Source of the DNA: a virus | Direction: 5' to 3' (one strand) | Virus record (IMG/VR): IMGVR_UViG_3300025162_000016 | Location: 64,001-128,000 of that record | Length of the DNA stretch: 64,000 nt | Made by a program: the position numbers and the translations under genes | Part shown: piece after piece, positions 34,025 to 42,442 of the stretch | How positions within the stretch are numbered: position 1 is the first letter of the stretch | Layout of the letters: the number at the start of each line of letters is the position of its first letter | The notes under the pieces: generated by a model | What the model was told of the DNA's origin: nothing | The model's database searches: none | What the model saw: only the letters and a program-made list of their open reading frames with translations

Positions 34025-34810
34025 ATGAAAAAAAGCCAACTTAAAGAACTGGTGCGAGAAATAATTAAACGCACGTTTTGGATGCGAGAACAGAGACTAG
34101 ATGAATCACAAAAAGGCGAGTGGTGGATTTATTCAGATGGAAGCACTCAATATGCGAATGGCGATATAGGAGATTCCGGACATGAAGGATATGTTATAGA
34201 ACATGTAGCTCGTGAAATATATGAACATTTTCTTGGAGATCTATCGGAAGAAATGGGATATCTTGGAGAATATAACGAAGATATTAAACAAGCGTTAATA
34301 TCCGATGGAAACCTTGATGAGGAAGAGTCGAATATATGGGATGACGGAAAACCAACTCAAATTTTAACTAAAAAACTTCTTGAGGATAAAGTCTATAATA
34401 ATGCCCAACAAGCATCGGATGCGGTGATTATTGCGTGGGGGCCTAGTAGTATAGATGCCCGTGAGTATGCCATGGAGTATTTAGGGTGGAAGAGATTAAC
34501 TACTAATAGAGGTGGAACGAATGTTCAGACATGGTTTTTACGGCAGGAAGATTTGGATGTTATTAAACGAGGTATTTATGATGCATGGGGAGATAGTGAT
34601 TATGGAGATGAAAAATCGGATGATAGTAAACATAAAGTTACACTTGAGGTAATAGCCAATCATAAAGTGTTTAGTGATATTCCTATGGAAGAATTAGAAA
34701 AGGCGGCAGTCGGAGATATTATAACGCATCAAAGAGGGCTAGCATGGATGCGAGAGCGTAAAAAATCGGCCCCGATAATTGATCCGATTAATTTTACAAG
34801 GATGGGTTAG
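34025..34810 (+). CDS. Hypothetical acidic protein with targeting-like N-terminus (261 aa)
   Basis: It starts MKKSQLKELVREIIKRTF, similar to the leaders of the 6691 and 10309 proteins. The next part, GEWWIYSDGSTQYANGDIGDSGHEGYVIEHVAREIYEHFL, is of a kind seen in other large-phage proteins of unknown role. The middle contains KAREYAMEYLGWKRLTTNRGGTN-like globular sequence, and the end is a polar helix pair. No catalytic motif is recognised. It lies 10 bases after the ART-like gene and overlaps the end of the leftward gene at 34807 by four bases. Confidence 0.62.
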   Translation: MKKSQLKELVREIIKRTFWMREQRLDESQKGEWWIYSDGSTQYANGDIGDSGHEGYVIEHVAREIYEHFLGDLSEEMGYLGEYNEDIKQALISDGNLDEEESNIWDDGKPTQILTKKLLEDKVYNNAQQASDAVIIAWGPSSIDAREYAMEYLGWKRLTTNRGGTNVQTWFLRQEDLDVIKRGIYDAWGDSDYGDEKSDDSKHKVTLEVIANHKVFSDIPMEELEKAAVGDIITHQRGLAWMRERKKSAPIIDPINFTRMG

Positions 34811-35538
34811 ATTTGTTTAACATATTTTATCGGAATAGAATGTTCTACGATTACAGTATATGGAGACATGTCGCTGGGCATTTCATCCTGTCCGGTTTCC
34901 CGATTCAATGAAGAACGAATATGGGTTCTAATTAGATATTCCATTATATCTGGTTCGAAATCCAGGTTTAATTTTTTGAGGTTAGATTCTTTCATGAACC
35001 GGTTTAAATCTAATTCTAAACAAATATTCCCATAAGTTCCAAGCGCATATTCTTCTGAATTGGTGCTTGTAAATATTCCACGTGAATATCGATTAGTCAA
35101 TCCAGTTCCGCCACTTCCAATAACAACGCCCTGTTTTTGAATTTCTTCGAATTTTTCTTCGGTAGTATAATGATATACTTTACCGGGATTTTCTTGTAGG
35201 CATTCAAGTGTAGATTCTATCCATGGATTGTAAATTTTAGAAGGATCAATATCCAGTGAGGCTTCTCCCTTATCATATATCCATTGATCGATATCTTTTA
35301 TTAAACTTACCGTTTCGGCATCTTTATCATATTCCACATAGATATTATGTTTTTTATCCCACAAGTTTAAAACTTTACCACTCAAATATTTTTTTCCGGC
35401 TAAATCATATTTTTTGATTAATTTGAGGAGTTCTTCTTTTTCGATGTCATATACAAAATAATCGATATAATCATACCAATCTTCCCATTGTTCGGAATCT
35501 TCGAGCTCTCCTTCGAGAAGTAATTTAAGTTTTATCAT
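34807..35538 (-). CDS. ADP-ribosyltransferase-fold-like protein with MIKLK leader (243 aa)
   Basis: The leader MIKLKLLLEGELED is followed by an acidic helical domain (about residues 15-110) and then KVYHYTTEEKFEEIQKQGVVIGSGGTGLTNRYSRGIFTS and TYGNICLELDLNRFM. The HYTT motif, a helix, a GV/GL turn and a GIF(T/S)S strand are the usual landmarks of ART-like or RNA-2'-phosphotransferase-like folds. The C-terminal MPSDMSPYTVIVEHSIPIKYV fits the last strands. It starts one base before the end of the next leftward gene, so the two are coupled. It is possibly an injected effector. Confidence 0.62.
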   Translation of the reverse strand: MIKLKLLLEGELEDSEQWEDWYDYIDYFVYDIEKEELLKLIKKYDLAGKKYLSGKVLNLWDKKHNIYVEYDKDAETVSLIKDIDQWIYDKGEASLDIDPSKIYNPWIESTLECLQENPGKVYHYTTEEKFEEIQKQGVVIGSGGTGLTNRYSRGIFTSTNSEEYALGTYGNICLELDLNRFMKESNLKKLNLDFEPDIMEYLIRTHIRSSLNRETGQDEMPSDMSPYTVIVEHSIPIKYVKQI

Positions 35539-35539
35539 A

Positions 35540-36430
35540 TTAAAATGGAGATTCTTCTATTTTTACAAATTCAAGAACACTGGGAGGAACAGCATAAACA
35601 GTATAAAATGCGTCTCCTTGACTATCCTGACTACAGATTTTATCAATATCAACATTGGGTAAATTAATTTTTTTAACTCGAAATATTGCAATGTCATGAT
35701 ATTTTTCATCATCGAAACTATGAAAAGCATGTTCGGCTATTTTATAGACCCACCAATCTAATGTGCCCAAATCCGAGAAGAATATTTTTCCTTTACTATA
35801 TTCTTTATAATTAGAAACCGTGACGGGTTTACCTCTTATTTTTAATCCTTCTTTTTGAATTAGCGGGACATATGGAGCCAGCGTTACATGGTAATAATAT
35901 TCATCGGATTTCGATCTTAATTCTTCTTCTAAACCATATTTTTGTAACTGTGTTTTAAATGAATTATCCGTGCCTTTTGCTATTTCAGGAACTTTACCGA
36001 GCCATGTTTTACTCCACTCCATCGATTTGTTAACATCAAATCCTTGATAATCATCTTTTACCCAGAGCCATTTATGGTGCCAAATGTTATTTGATTGTCC
36101 TTCTCGAATATTACCATCGGGAAAAACTGCTATATATTTTCCTACATGAGGCTCTCTGGCAGTATCAAAATCACTGACTTCATCAAATCGAATAAGATTG
36201 GTTTTGTGGTCCCACATAACCGAATTAAATTGAAAGGTAGGTATTTTTTGTTTTAATATTTCTACTGCATTTTTGAGTAAACTATTAGGAATTACTTCTG
36301 AAGCATATTTTCGGTGAACATAAAGTTGTGAACCAACTAGTTTTCCAACTTGATTTTTATATCGCTTAATTGTACTTCCCTTAAGTGTTTTCAGAGCTTC
36401 TTCAATAAGTAAGTTTTTTAATTTAATCAT
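35540..36430 (-). CDS. Two-domain protein with MIKLK leader and ART-like C-terminus (296 aa)
   Basis: The leader MIKLKNLLIEEALKTLKG is followed by a first domain with GKLVGSQLYVHRKYASEVIP, FDEVSDFDTAREPHVGKYIAV, NIWHHKWLWVKDDYQGFDV and SMEWSKTWL. This combination recurs in phage and bacterial proteins I have seen but cannot name. The second domain has YYYHVTLAPYVPLIQKEGLKIRG and GKIFFSDLGTLDWWVYKIA, resembling the ART-like fold with HVT in place of HYT. It is the first gene of a two-gene leftward unit. Packaging into the head is suggested by the leader only. Confidence 0.62.
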   Translation of the reverse strand: MIKLKNLLIEEALKTLKGSTIKRYKNQVGKLVGSQLYVHRKYASEVIPNSLLKNAVEILKQKIPTFQFNSVMWDHKTNLIRFDEVSDFDTAREPHVGKYIAVFPDGNIREGQSNNIWHHKWLWVKDDYQGFDVNKSMEWSKTWLGKVPEIAKGTDNSFKTQLQKYGLEEELRSKSDEYYYHVTLAPYVPLIQKEGLKIRGKPVTVSNYKEYSKGKIFFSDLGTLDWWVYKIAEHAFHSFDDEKYHDIAIFRVKKINLPNVDIDKICSQDSQGDAFYTVYAVPPSVLEFVKIEESPF

Positions 36431-36497
36431 GTCGATTAATAAATATAACCATAATAACTGAAATTCGGAAAACGATAGAGTTATCTTGAATAGGATG

Positions 36498-36506
36498 ATA
36501 TTTATG
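36498..36506 (+). promoter_or_regulatory. AT-rich ATATTTATG element before a start codon
   Basis: ATATTTATGTTATATG ends with the start codon at 36511. The spacing is the same as at 10296-10311 and 39349-39364. Confidence 0.25.
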
Positions 36507-36510
36507 TTAT

Positions 36511-37686
36511 ATGGATAATATACTTTCAGATCAAGATAGCATCAGATTTACCGGCAGTGGTTCTAATCCTGCTGGTAACACTCCTTATGGTTTTTACGAC
36601 AACGACGCAATTTTCCTTACGGAATGTTATAGAGGAATGTTATGGGCATCTAGAAAATTGGGTTATCCGATAACCGACATTGAAATGATTGACATTAATT
36701 TCTACGCCTGTTATGAAGAGGCAGTCAATGAATACGGTAAAGAAGTAAATCAATTTAATATTGTTAACAACATGCTCGTGTTTCAAGGTCAAAATCTTGA
36801 AACTTTAGGTAGTGTAAATGGCAGGAACGTTCAAGGAACCGGTCTTAGTCAAATGATTATGTTGGCGAAGGATTATGGTTCGGAAACCGGTGCTGGTGGT
36901 AGAGTAGATTGGAAACGAGGTTATATCCAAGTTAATGCGGGTATACAAGACTACGATCTTCAGGCATTATGGGGAGATGCTAAAGAAAGCTGTAACAAAA
37001 TGGAAATAAAACGTATATTCCATGACCGACCCCCTGCCTCGGCTCGAATTTATGACCCATTTTCGATGACAGGAATGAGTTATAGTAATGTTTTGACTGA
37101 GCTAGGATTTGGGGCATATTCTCCGGCTGTTCAATTTTTAATGACCCCAATTTTCGAAGATTTGCTTCGGATGCAATCGATTGAATTTAACGATATGGTA
37201 CGTAAATCGGCATATAGTTTTGAGATTGTAAATAATAAAGTAAGGGTATTTCCCATTCCGACATATAGCTATAAGATGTGGTTTGAATATATTCTTGAAA
37301 AAGATAGATTAGAGAGTTTATTATCGGCATCTGGGTCGAATGTAGTATCTGATTACTCGAATGTTCCGTATGTTATGCCTATATATTCCAAGATTAATGA
37401 ACCTGGGAGACAATGGATACGCAATTATTTTCTGGCCTGTTGTAAAGAGACTTTAGGACAAATTCGTTCAAAGTATCAGACTATTCCTATTCCGAATGGA
37501 GAAACTACTCTTAACGGTCCGGAGTTGATTCAGGCGGCACAAACTGAGAAAGAATCACTATTAGAGAATTTGAGATTAATGCTTGAGCAATCGGGGAAAT
37601 TTTATCAATTGGAAAAACAATCTGAATTAACCGAACAAATTAATAATACATTAAAGGGAGTTCCTTTGTATATTTACGTGGGATGA
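36511..37686 (+). CDS. Putative neck / head-tail connector protein (391 aa)
   Basis: This conserved virion-type protein starts MDNILSDQDSIRFTGSGSNP. Landmarks are YGFYDNDAIFLTECYRGMLWASRKLGYPI, DINFYACYEEAVNEYGKEVNQ, GGRVDWKRGYIQVNAGIQDYDLQ and EIKRIFHDRPPASARIYDPF. The FYACYEEAVNEY segment is typical of adaptor-like proteins. The size and position, ahead of a gp14-like gene, suggest the gp13 (neck) role of T4-like phages. I base this on arrangement and recollection of similar proteins, not on a decisive motif. Its 3' end overlaps a leftward endonuclease gene by 13 bases. Confidence 0.68.
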   Translation: MDNILSDQDSIRFTGSGSNPAGNTPYGFYDNDAIFLTECYRGMLWASRKLGYPITDIEMIDINFYACYEEAVNEYGKEVNQFNIVNNMLVFQGQNLETLGSVNGRNVQGTGLSQMIMLAKDYGSETGAGGRVDWKRGYIQVNAGIQDYDLQALWGDAKESCNKMEIKRIFHDRPPASARIYDPFSMTGMSYSNVLTELGFGAYSPAVQFLMTPIFEDLLRMQSIEFNDMVRKSAYSFEIVNNKVRVFPIPTYSYKMWFEYILEKDRLESLLSASGSNVVSDYSNVPYVMPIYSKINEPGRQWIRNYFLACCKETLGQIRSKYQTIPIPNGETTLNGPELIQAAQTEKESLLENLRLMLEQSGKFYQLEKQSELTEQINNTLKGVPLYIYVG

Positions 37687-39185
37687 AAGTTTAACTGATA
37701 TTTTGTACACCCGCAATCCCAGATTCTATCCCATCCGTTATTTTTCATATTTTCCCATTCAGAAAGAGCGGGGTTAAAATTTGGGAGTCTATTGGACAGA
37801 GAGTTCTTTTTAAATCCGTATCGATGATATCTTTTAGAGTGATCTTTAGTATAGAAATAATTGGGATTAGTTTCCAATATTTTTGAAAATCCCATTTTGG
37901 AATATATTTCCCCGGTTCCCCATCTTCTATCGGAATAGGAGATAATTTTTTCAGGGGAATAGTTTTTGATAAAGTAATTTAATAATTTTCCAAATCCACC
38001 TATCACGGAGCGATTTATTTTCGAACAGAATCTGTACATTTCCCAATGATTATTTACGGGAACTGATCCAAGAGATTTTCTTAATTTTCCAAATGTCATT
38101 ACAGATATCAACTCATTTTTATAATACAAACCGAGTTTTATTAAGGATGCATCTGATCCTTGCAGGTGATTTTCATTGAGAAATAAATTAGAGTCTACAC
38201 CGGGCACTATTTTAGTTTCACATTTTCTGGCATATATTTTTACGGGAGATGTTTTGAGTATGGATTGCAATCTACTTTTTACAATTTGTTCTTTGAATCT
38301 CCATTCATCTTCAAATATATGGATAAGCCGGATTCCTTTGGTTTGACATTGCAATGTTTTATCGAGATGATATTTCTTTGAAATTCCTCCAGTTAATTGA
38401 CTATGATAGTATAATCCATCAAATTCTATTCCTAATTTATGAGAAGGAATGTAAATATCTATTTCTTTACCGGACAAAATGGTTCTATCATTTTCCTTTA
38501 CATCTATTACATTTAAAGTGGTTTTAATATAATCTATAATATCTTTTTGGCATTTTGAAATATAGTTTGGAAAACAAATTGGACATCGAGGTATATGTCC
38601 ATCTTGGAGATGATTATGAAACAAACTTTTACATAATTTACATTCGAATTTATATGTTAATTCGACCCCCAAGTATTCTTCTTTTGAAAATAATGGGGTG
38701 ACATTTTTATATCTTACATCGGTAAAAAATCTCTCATAATTCTCTTGTAGAATATTTGACCGAATTTCTTTAGATTGAATTGGATAATCGGTTCCATATT
38801 TTTTACGATTGGTTTCTTTTATTTGTTGTTTGCATTTATCCAATTTTAGATTACAATCTTCCCCATAATGTTTTAAGCAAGTTTCTTTCTTTTTCTCTTT
38901 TATGAGAGGAGATATTGATGGATTTTTTACTCCATAAGTTTTTAAACAACTGGCTTCTTTTTTCTGTTTAACATTGGTGGAATTATTGGAACATTTGCGA
39001 GAGCAATACGATCTAAAACCGGAGAATATATCATTTAAAACGGTAATATTTCCGCATTGGATGCAGTTTCCGACATTGATTATTTCCGGATGAATCCATT
39101 TATACAATTTCTCTTTAAAGGAATTTCCGGAAAAGTTAGTTAGAATGGACGAATAACATTCGGGATAATCTCGGCGAATAATCAT
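37674..39185 (-). CDS. Putative homing endonuclease, KYGV-repeat family (503 aa)
   Basis: This is the third copy of the family at 8598 and 23932. It begins MIIRRDYPECYSSILTNFSG, with finger-like CIQCGNITVLND...YCSRKC, fewer KYGV-type repeats (LKTYGVKNPSIS, LKHYGEDCNLK, RKKYGTDYPIQS), a CKLCKSLFHNHL...CPIC ribbon, the nuclease-like KEIDIYIPSHKLGIEFDG, then YYHSQ, and the C-terminal IYARKC, NHLQGSD, VMTFGKLR, SYSDRRWG and WDRIWDCG. It separates two neck genes and is transcribed against them. The frame is intact. Confidence 0.8.
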   Translation of the reverse strand: MIIRRDYPECYSSILTNFSGNSFKEKLYKWIHPEIINVGNCIQCGNITVLNDIFSGFRSYCSRKCSNNSTNVKQKKEASCLKTYGVKNPSISPLIKEKKKETCLKHYGEDCNLKLDKCKQQIKETNRKKYGTDYPIQSKEIRSNILQENYERFFTDVRYKNVTPLFSKEEYLGVELTYKFECKLCKSLFHNHLQDGHIPRCPICFPNYISKCQKDIIDYIKTTLNVIDVKENDRTILSGKEIDIYIPSHKLGIEFDGLYYHSQLTGGISKKYHLDKTLQCQTKGIRLIHIFEDEWRFKEQIVKSRLQSILKTSPVKIYARKCETKIVPGVDSNLFLNENHLQGSDASLIKLGLYYKNELISVMTFGKLRKSLGSVPVNNHWEMYRFCSKINRSVIGGFGKLLNYFIKNYSPEKIISYSDRRWGTGEIYSKMGFSKILETNPNYFYTKDHSKRYHRYGFKKNSLSNRLPNFNPALSEWENMKNNGWDRIWDCGCTKYQLNFHPT

Positions 39186-39348
39186 TTCATAGTGAAATCT
39201 ATGTGAATTAATGATATTGATTGCTAATTCGGATGTTAATTTCGATATAATAACGTTCCATTCTTTTTTCTACCGATGTTACTATTATGTATCACGATGG
39301 GAGAAAAACACAAGTTATTTTATTGTTGAGTACTTTGATAACTCAGTG

Positions 39349-39357
39349 ATATTTATA
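39349..39357 (+). promoter_or_regulatory. AT-rich ATATTTATA element before a start codon
   Basis: ATATTTATAAGATATG ends with the start codon at 39362. The element recurs with the same spacing at two other rightward starts in the window. Confidence 0.25.
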
Positions 39358-39361
39358 AGAT

Positions 39362-39832
39362 ATGACATTTGGGCGATATTATTCTGATCGAGACCGTAGA
39401 TTCATCAATTCAGTTAACCGTGAGTTGATTGGGGACATTATACAATGTTTAGTAGACATTCACAAGTTATGTCCGGATCAGAGTAAGATAAATATGTATG
39501 GGGAGTCTGCGGTGACGGAGGGAGGGAAAGTATTTTTTCCAGGGGTATCAGTGACTACATTAGTGGACAAGAGGGATATAGAGACGACGGCGGATGAATT
39601 TGGGACGGATAGGAAGCAAATTATTCAATTTCGGTTTCGAGAACTTACATTAAAAGATTTTAATTTATTTCCAGAAGTGGGTGATATTATCATATATAAT
39701 GATAGATTACATGAAGTGGATGGAGTTATTCAAGATCAATTTTTAGGATCTATACCGGACAAATCATTTTCTATTGTGTGTGATACCCATTATAGCAGAT
39801 TAAGTAAAGCGGGCATGTTTATTAGAAGTTAA
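39362..39832 (+). CDS. Putative neck / head-closure protein (gp14-like, 156 aa)
   Basis: It starts MTFGRYYSDRDRRFINSVNRE and contains IDKHKLCPDQSKINMYGESAV-like sequence, DIETTADEFGTDRKQIIQFRF, LKDFNLFPEVGDIIIYNDRLHEVDGVI and a short C-terminal end. The combination of a YGE motif, TTxDEFG and PEVGDIIxYNxxxHEVD is like the neck protein gp14 of T4-like phages, though it is shorter than T4 gp14 (256). It follows the gp13-like gene apart from the inserted endonuclease, and precedes a structural gene by 20 bases. Confidence 0.65.
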   Translation: MTFGRYYSDRDRRFINSVNRELIGDIIQCLVDIHKLCPDQSKINMYGESAVTEGGKVFFPGVSVTTLVDKRDIETTADEFGTDRKQIIQFRFRELTLKDFNLFPEVGDIIIYNDRLHEVDGVIQDQFLGSIPDKSFSIVCDTHYSRLSKAGMFIRS

Positions 39833-39852
39833 CAGAAAGAAAATATAAAAAA

Positions 39853-41016
39853 ATGGCTTCATGGCAAGGCAATCCGAAAAATCCAACACCCAATCCGGTG
39901 CAAGAAGATATTTCACGTTCTGAAAAGAGGGTGGATGAGAATCGTTCATTTCCCGTGAGGAGAGACACGGATAAACAGAAAAACAATGTAATTACGTTAA
40001 TGGATGTAGACAGGGTAATATTCGATCATTTGGAACGTATGCAGATAACGGTGGTAGATGAAGGGAATATAATTAAAGTTCCTATATTTTATGGATCACC
40101 GGAAAAATGGGTGGCGGCTAGACGGGATGGATGTATTCGTGATCGTCAAGGGAAAATCCAGCTTCCCGCTCTTATTTTCCGAAGAACGAATTTGGAAAAC
40201 GATGATAATATGGAAATGTTTAATCGATATATTAAATATCCAGTTATTCAGAAACATTCGATAAAAAATCAATATACCCAATTTTCAATTCTTACGCAGG
40301 GTAATGCTCCAGTAAATGAAGTGTTTAATATAACGATGGCAGATCATATGATATTCACGTATTCGTTTATTGTATGGACAGAATATCATGAGCAAATGAA
40401 TCCCATTATTGAGAAGATTAAATTTAATACTAAAGATTATTGGGGGACCACTGGAGGGTTTAGGTTTCGTACTAGAGCCGAGGCATTTTCCCACACCATT
40501 GAATTGAATTCGGACGAGGATAGACTTGTTAGAACCGAGTTTAACTTGATTACTAATGGATATATTCTTCCGGAAAGCTATCAACTTCTGGATCGGCAAT
40601 ATCCTACGACTGATAAATTTTTTACTCCAAAGAAAATTATTATAGGGACGGAGACAGTAGCGGATGATTATGATATGTCACAGTTAAATAATAATGCCGA
40701 TAAATGGAAAAGTAAACTATATCCAAATATTAATATGGGAGAAGAACCAAAAGGACCGGGAATTACCTGGGAAGATGCCGGAAATGCGACTTCTCTGCCA
40801 ATTTCGGCAGTTAATGTTCTAAGGTCTTTACAGGTAGTAAATACGATCGCTGGATATGAATTTGCATCTACTACATCATCTAATGTTATGTGGCAAAAAG
40901 CTCCAAGTTTTCCAGATTCACCAGGAACTGATGGATGGATGGCGCATGATGCCAGTTATTTATATATTTATACTGGCGGAAGTTGGAAACGAGTTCCTAT
41001 AAATCAATTTTCATAA
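39853..41016 (+). CDS. Virion structural protein, tail or neck region (387 aa)
   Basis: This soluble, strand-rich protein has a polar N-terminus (MASWQGNPKNPTPNPVQEDI). The core has DRVIFDHLERMQITVVDEGN, VPIFYGSPEKWVAARRDG, RQGKIQLPALIFRRTNLEND, TYSFIVWTEYHEQMNPIIE and FNLITNGYILPESYQLL. The C-terminus ends SPGTDGWMAHDASYLYIYTGGSWKRVPINQFS, a small domain of the kind found at the ends of phage tail and fibre proteins. A tail-completion or baseplate role is possible. The precise T4 counterpart is unclear. It is four bases before the next gene. Confidence 0.7.
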   Translation: MASWQGNPKNPTPNPVQEDISRSEKRVDENRSFPVRRDTDKQKNNVITLMDVDRVIFDHLERMQITVVDEGNIIKVPIFYGSPEKWVAARRDGCIRDRQGKIQLPALIFRRTNLENDDNMEMFNRYIKYPVIQKHSIKNQYTQFSILTQGNAPVNEVFNITMADHMIFTYSFIVWTEYHEQMNPIIEKIKFNTKDYWGTTGGFRFRTRAEAFSHTIELNSDEDRLVRTEFNLITNGYILPESYQLLDRQYPTTDKFFTPKKIIIGTETVADDYDMSQLNNNADKWKSKLYPNINMGEEPKGPGITWEDAGNATSLPISAVNVLRSLQVVNTIAGYEFASTTSSNVMWQKAPSFPDSPGTDGWMAHDASYLYIYTGGSWKRVPINQFS

Positions 41017-41019
41017 AAT

Positions 41020-41616
41020 ATGGTTAATCCATACGAGATAGTTTACAGTAAACGGAATGCGAGCGGGACAGGATTTGACGAAAAAATACTTGTTCCCGCA
41101 GCGGACACACTTGTCATCGTTAATCATTGCGGAGATTTAGCAACTTCAATAGAAACAACCGCTTCGCTTAACATTACTGCATCTCAAGCTATAACTGCTT
41201 CGTATGCATTAATTGCATCTCAAGCTATAACTGCTTCGTATGCATTAATTACATCTCAAGTATTAACTGCTTCGTATGCGATAACATCTAGTACGGTTAA
41301 TAATTTTCCATTTGACACGGTATCAGCGATATTAAATATAACAGAATCGGCGGTAATGTTTTTTCAAAAATCCACTGGATCATTCAATGCGGTATTTTTT
41401 GATTATTATACTAAGAGTGGGAGCAATCAAAGAGCGGGGGTAATGTTTGGAACATGGGCGGATGTTTTATCATATACGGAGCAGACTACAATGGACATTG
41501 GGAATACAAGTGATATTGCGATATCAATGACGCTTAGTATGAGTAGTATTCAGTTTTTAGCGGTGGCACAAACTACAGAAAACTGGAACATTAAAGGTTT
41601 CATTAGATACTTATAA
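41020..41616 (+). CDS. Small tail-fibre-like protein with ITASYA repeats (198 aa)
   Basis: After a unique start (MVNPYEIVYSKRNASGTG) it has three near-identical 12-residue units (ASQAITASYALI type, 41179-41286). A C-terminal domain (FPFDTVSAILNITESAVMFF...RAGVMFGTWADVLSYTEQTTMDIGNTSDIAISM) follows. The C-terminal half is homologous to that of the next gene (41703). The Ser/Ala-rich unit is a short version of the repeats that dominate the giant fibres downstream. It is probably a fibre or whisker component on the virion surface. Confidence 0.75.
   Translation: MVNPYEIVYSKRNASGTGFDEKILVPAADTLVIVNHCGDLATSIETTASLNITASQAITASYALIASQAITASYALITSQVLTASYAITSSTVNNFPFDTVSAILNITESAVMFFQKSTGSFNAVFFDYYTKSGSNQRAGVMFGTWADVLSYTEQTTMDIGNTSDIAISMTLSMSSIQFLAVAQTTENWNIKGFIRYL
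41179..41286 (+). repeat. Three tandem 36-bp coding repeats
   Basis: Units start at 41179, 41215 and 41251 (GCATCTCAAGCTATAACTGC...). The first two look identical, and the third differs at a few positions. They encode ASQAITASYALI-type dodecapeptides. High DNA identity suggests recent expansion. Confidence 0.9.
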
Positions 41617-41702
41617 TAAGAGAATAATATTTATGGCTTATTTACTAAACATCATAAAAAGCCAGTCCAATGCTGGAAGAATTTGAGAAAGGTAATTTTT
41701 AA

Positions 41703-42278
41703 ATGAACGAACTAAAAGTAAAAAATGGGTTAATTGTAGAAGGTCCGGAGAGGATAACAGGATCGTTATATGTCTCTCAAGGAATAACATCCTCATTTGG
41801 TCTTTGTGGTACTGCTTCATGGGCGACTAACGCTGTAGATGCACTTTCCGCAACTTCCGCATCATTTGCTTCCAGTTCATTGACCGCTTCATATTTAATG
41901 AACGGCACGCATGATATAACTGCCAGTTGGGCAATTAACGCATCGACTGCTAGTTCCTTGATTGGGTTATCATTTGATACGACTTCCTCGATAAGTACAG
42001 CTCCTTCTAATATAATATCTCAACGAGATACTGGTTCCTTTATATCTGTAAATTATCAATATGCTGCTCACAGCAGTAGTAATATGAGAGTTGGAAATAT
42101 TTTTGGTGGATGGCTTCCAAACGGTTCAGAAGTCACGTATGCGGAGTTTGTTACCACGGATTTGGGAAATACCAGTGAAATGAGCATGTCAATAGCATTG
42201 ACAGATTCTTATGTTCAATTGATATCCAATGCACCATCATTATCTTGGGCGATTAAAACATTAGCAACTTATTTGTAA
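41703..42278 (+). CDS. Small tail-fibre-like protein (191 aa)
   Basis: It begins MNELKVKNGLIVEGPERITGSLYVSQG, a start shared in style with phage fibre proteins (KNGLIV.GP..ITGSL). Ser/Ala-rich repeats (TASWATNAVDALSATSASFAS) and the domain FDTTSSISTAPSNIIS...MRVGNIFGGWLPNGSEVTYAEFVTTDLGNTSEMSMSI follow, and that domain is homologous to the end of the 41020 protein. An AGAAAGG ribosome-site-like sequence precedes the start. It is probably part of the same fibre assembly as its paralogue. Confidence 0.75.
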   Translation: MNELKVKNGLIVEGPERITGSLYVSQGITSSFGLCGTASWATNAVDALSATSASFASSSLTASYLMNGTHDITASWAINASTASSLIGLSFDTTSSISTAPSNIISQRDTGSFISVNYQYAAHSSSNMRVGNIFGGWLPNGSEVTYAEFVTTDLGNTSEMSMSIALTDSYVQLISNAPSLSWAIKTLATYL

Positions 42279-42328
42279 TATAAAAGTTACAAATACAATT
42301 AAATATAATTCCGGAAAATGAAAGAATT

Positions 42329-42442
42329 ATGCCAACAATCAAATTACGAAGTAATATTACGGGGCTATGTACCTTATATAGCAAAAATGAATTTGTAAAT
42401 ACATCACTTAAAAACATCACTGTTAGTGGGAGGTATCTATGA
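42329..42442 (+). CDS. Possible tiny gene coupled to the giant fibre gene (37 aa)
   Basis: An ATG frame encodes MPTIKLRSNITGLCTLYSKN and ends TVSGRYL, with a TGA overlapping the ATG of the 2375-residue fibre gene (ATGA). The start resembles that of small phage fibre-region proteins (MPTI.L). The GGGAGG just before the fibre start lies inside it, so it may act as a leader for coupled translation. Support is modest, given its size. Confidence 0.45.
   Translation: MPTIKLRSNITGLCTLYSKNEFVNTSLKNITVSGRYL

Noticed and set aside
41634-41687. 16-codon frame before the 41703 fibre gene
   Set aside because: It is too short and has no supporting motif or coupling.
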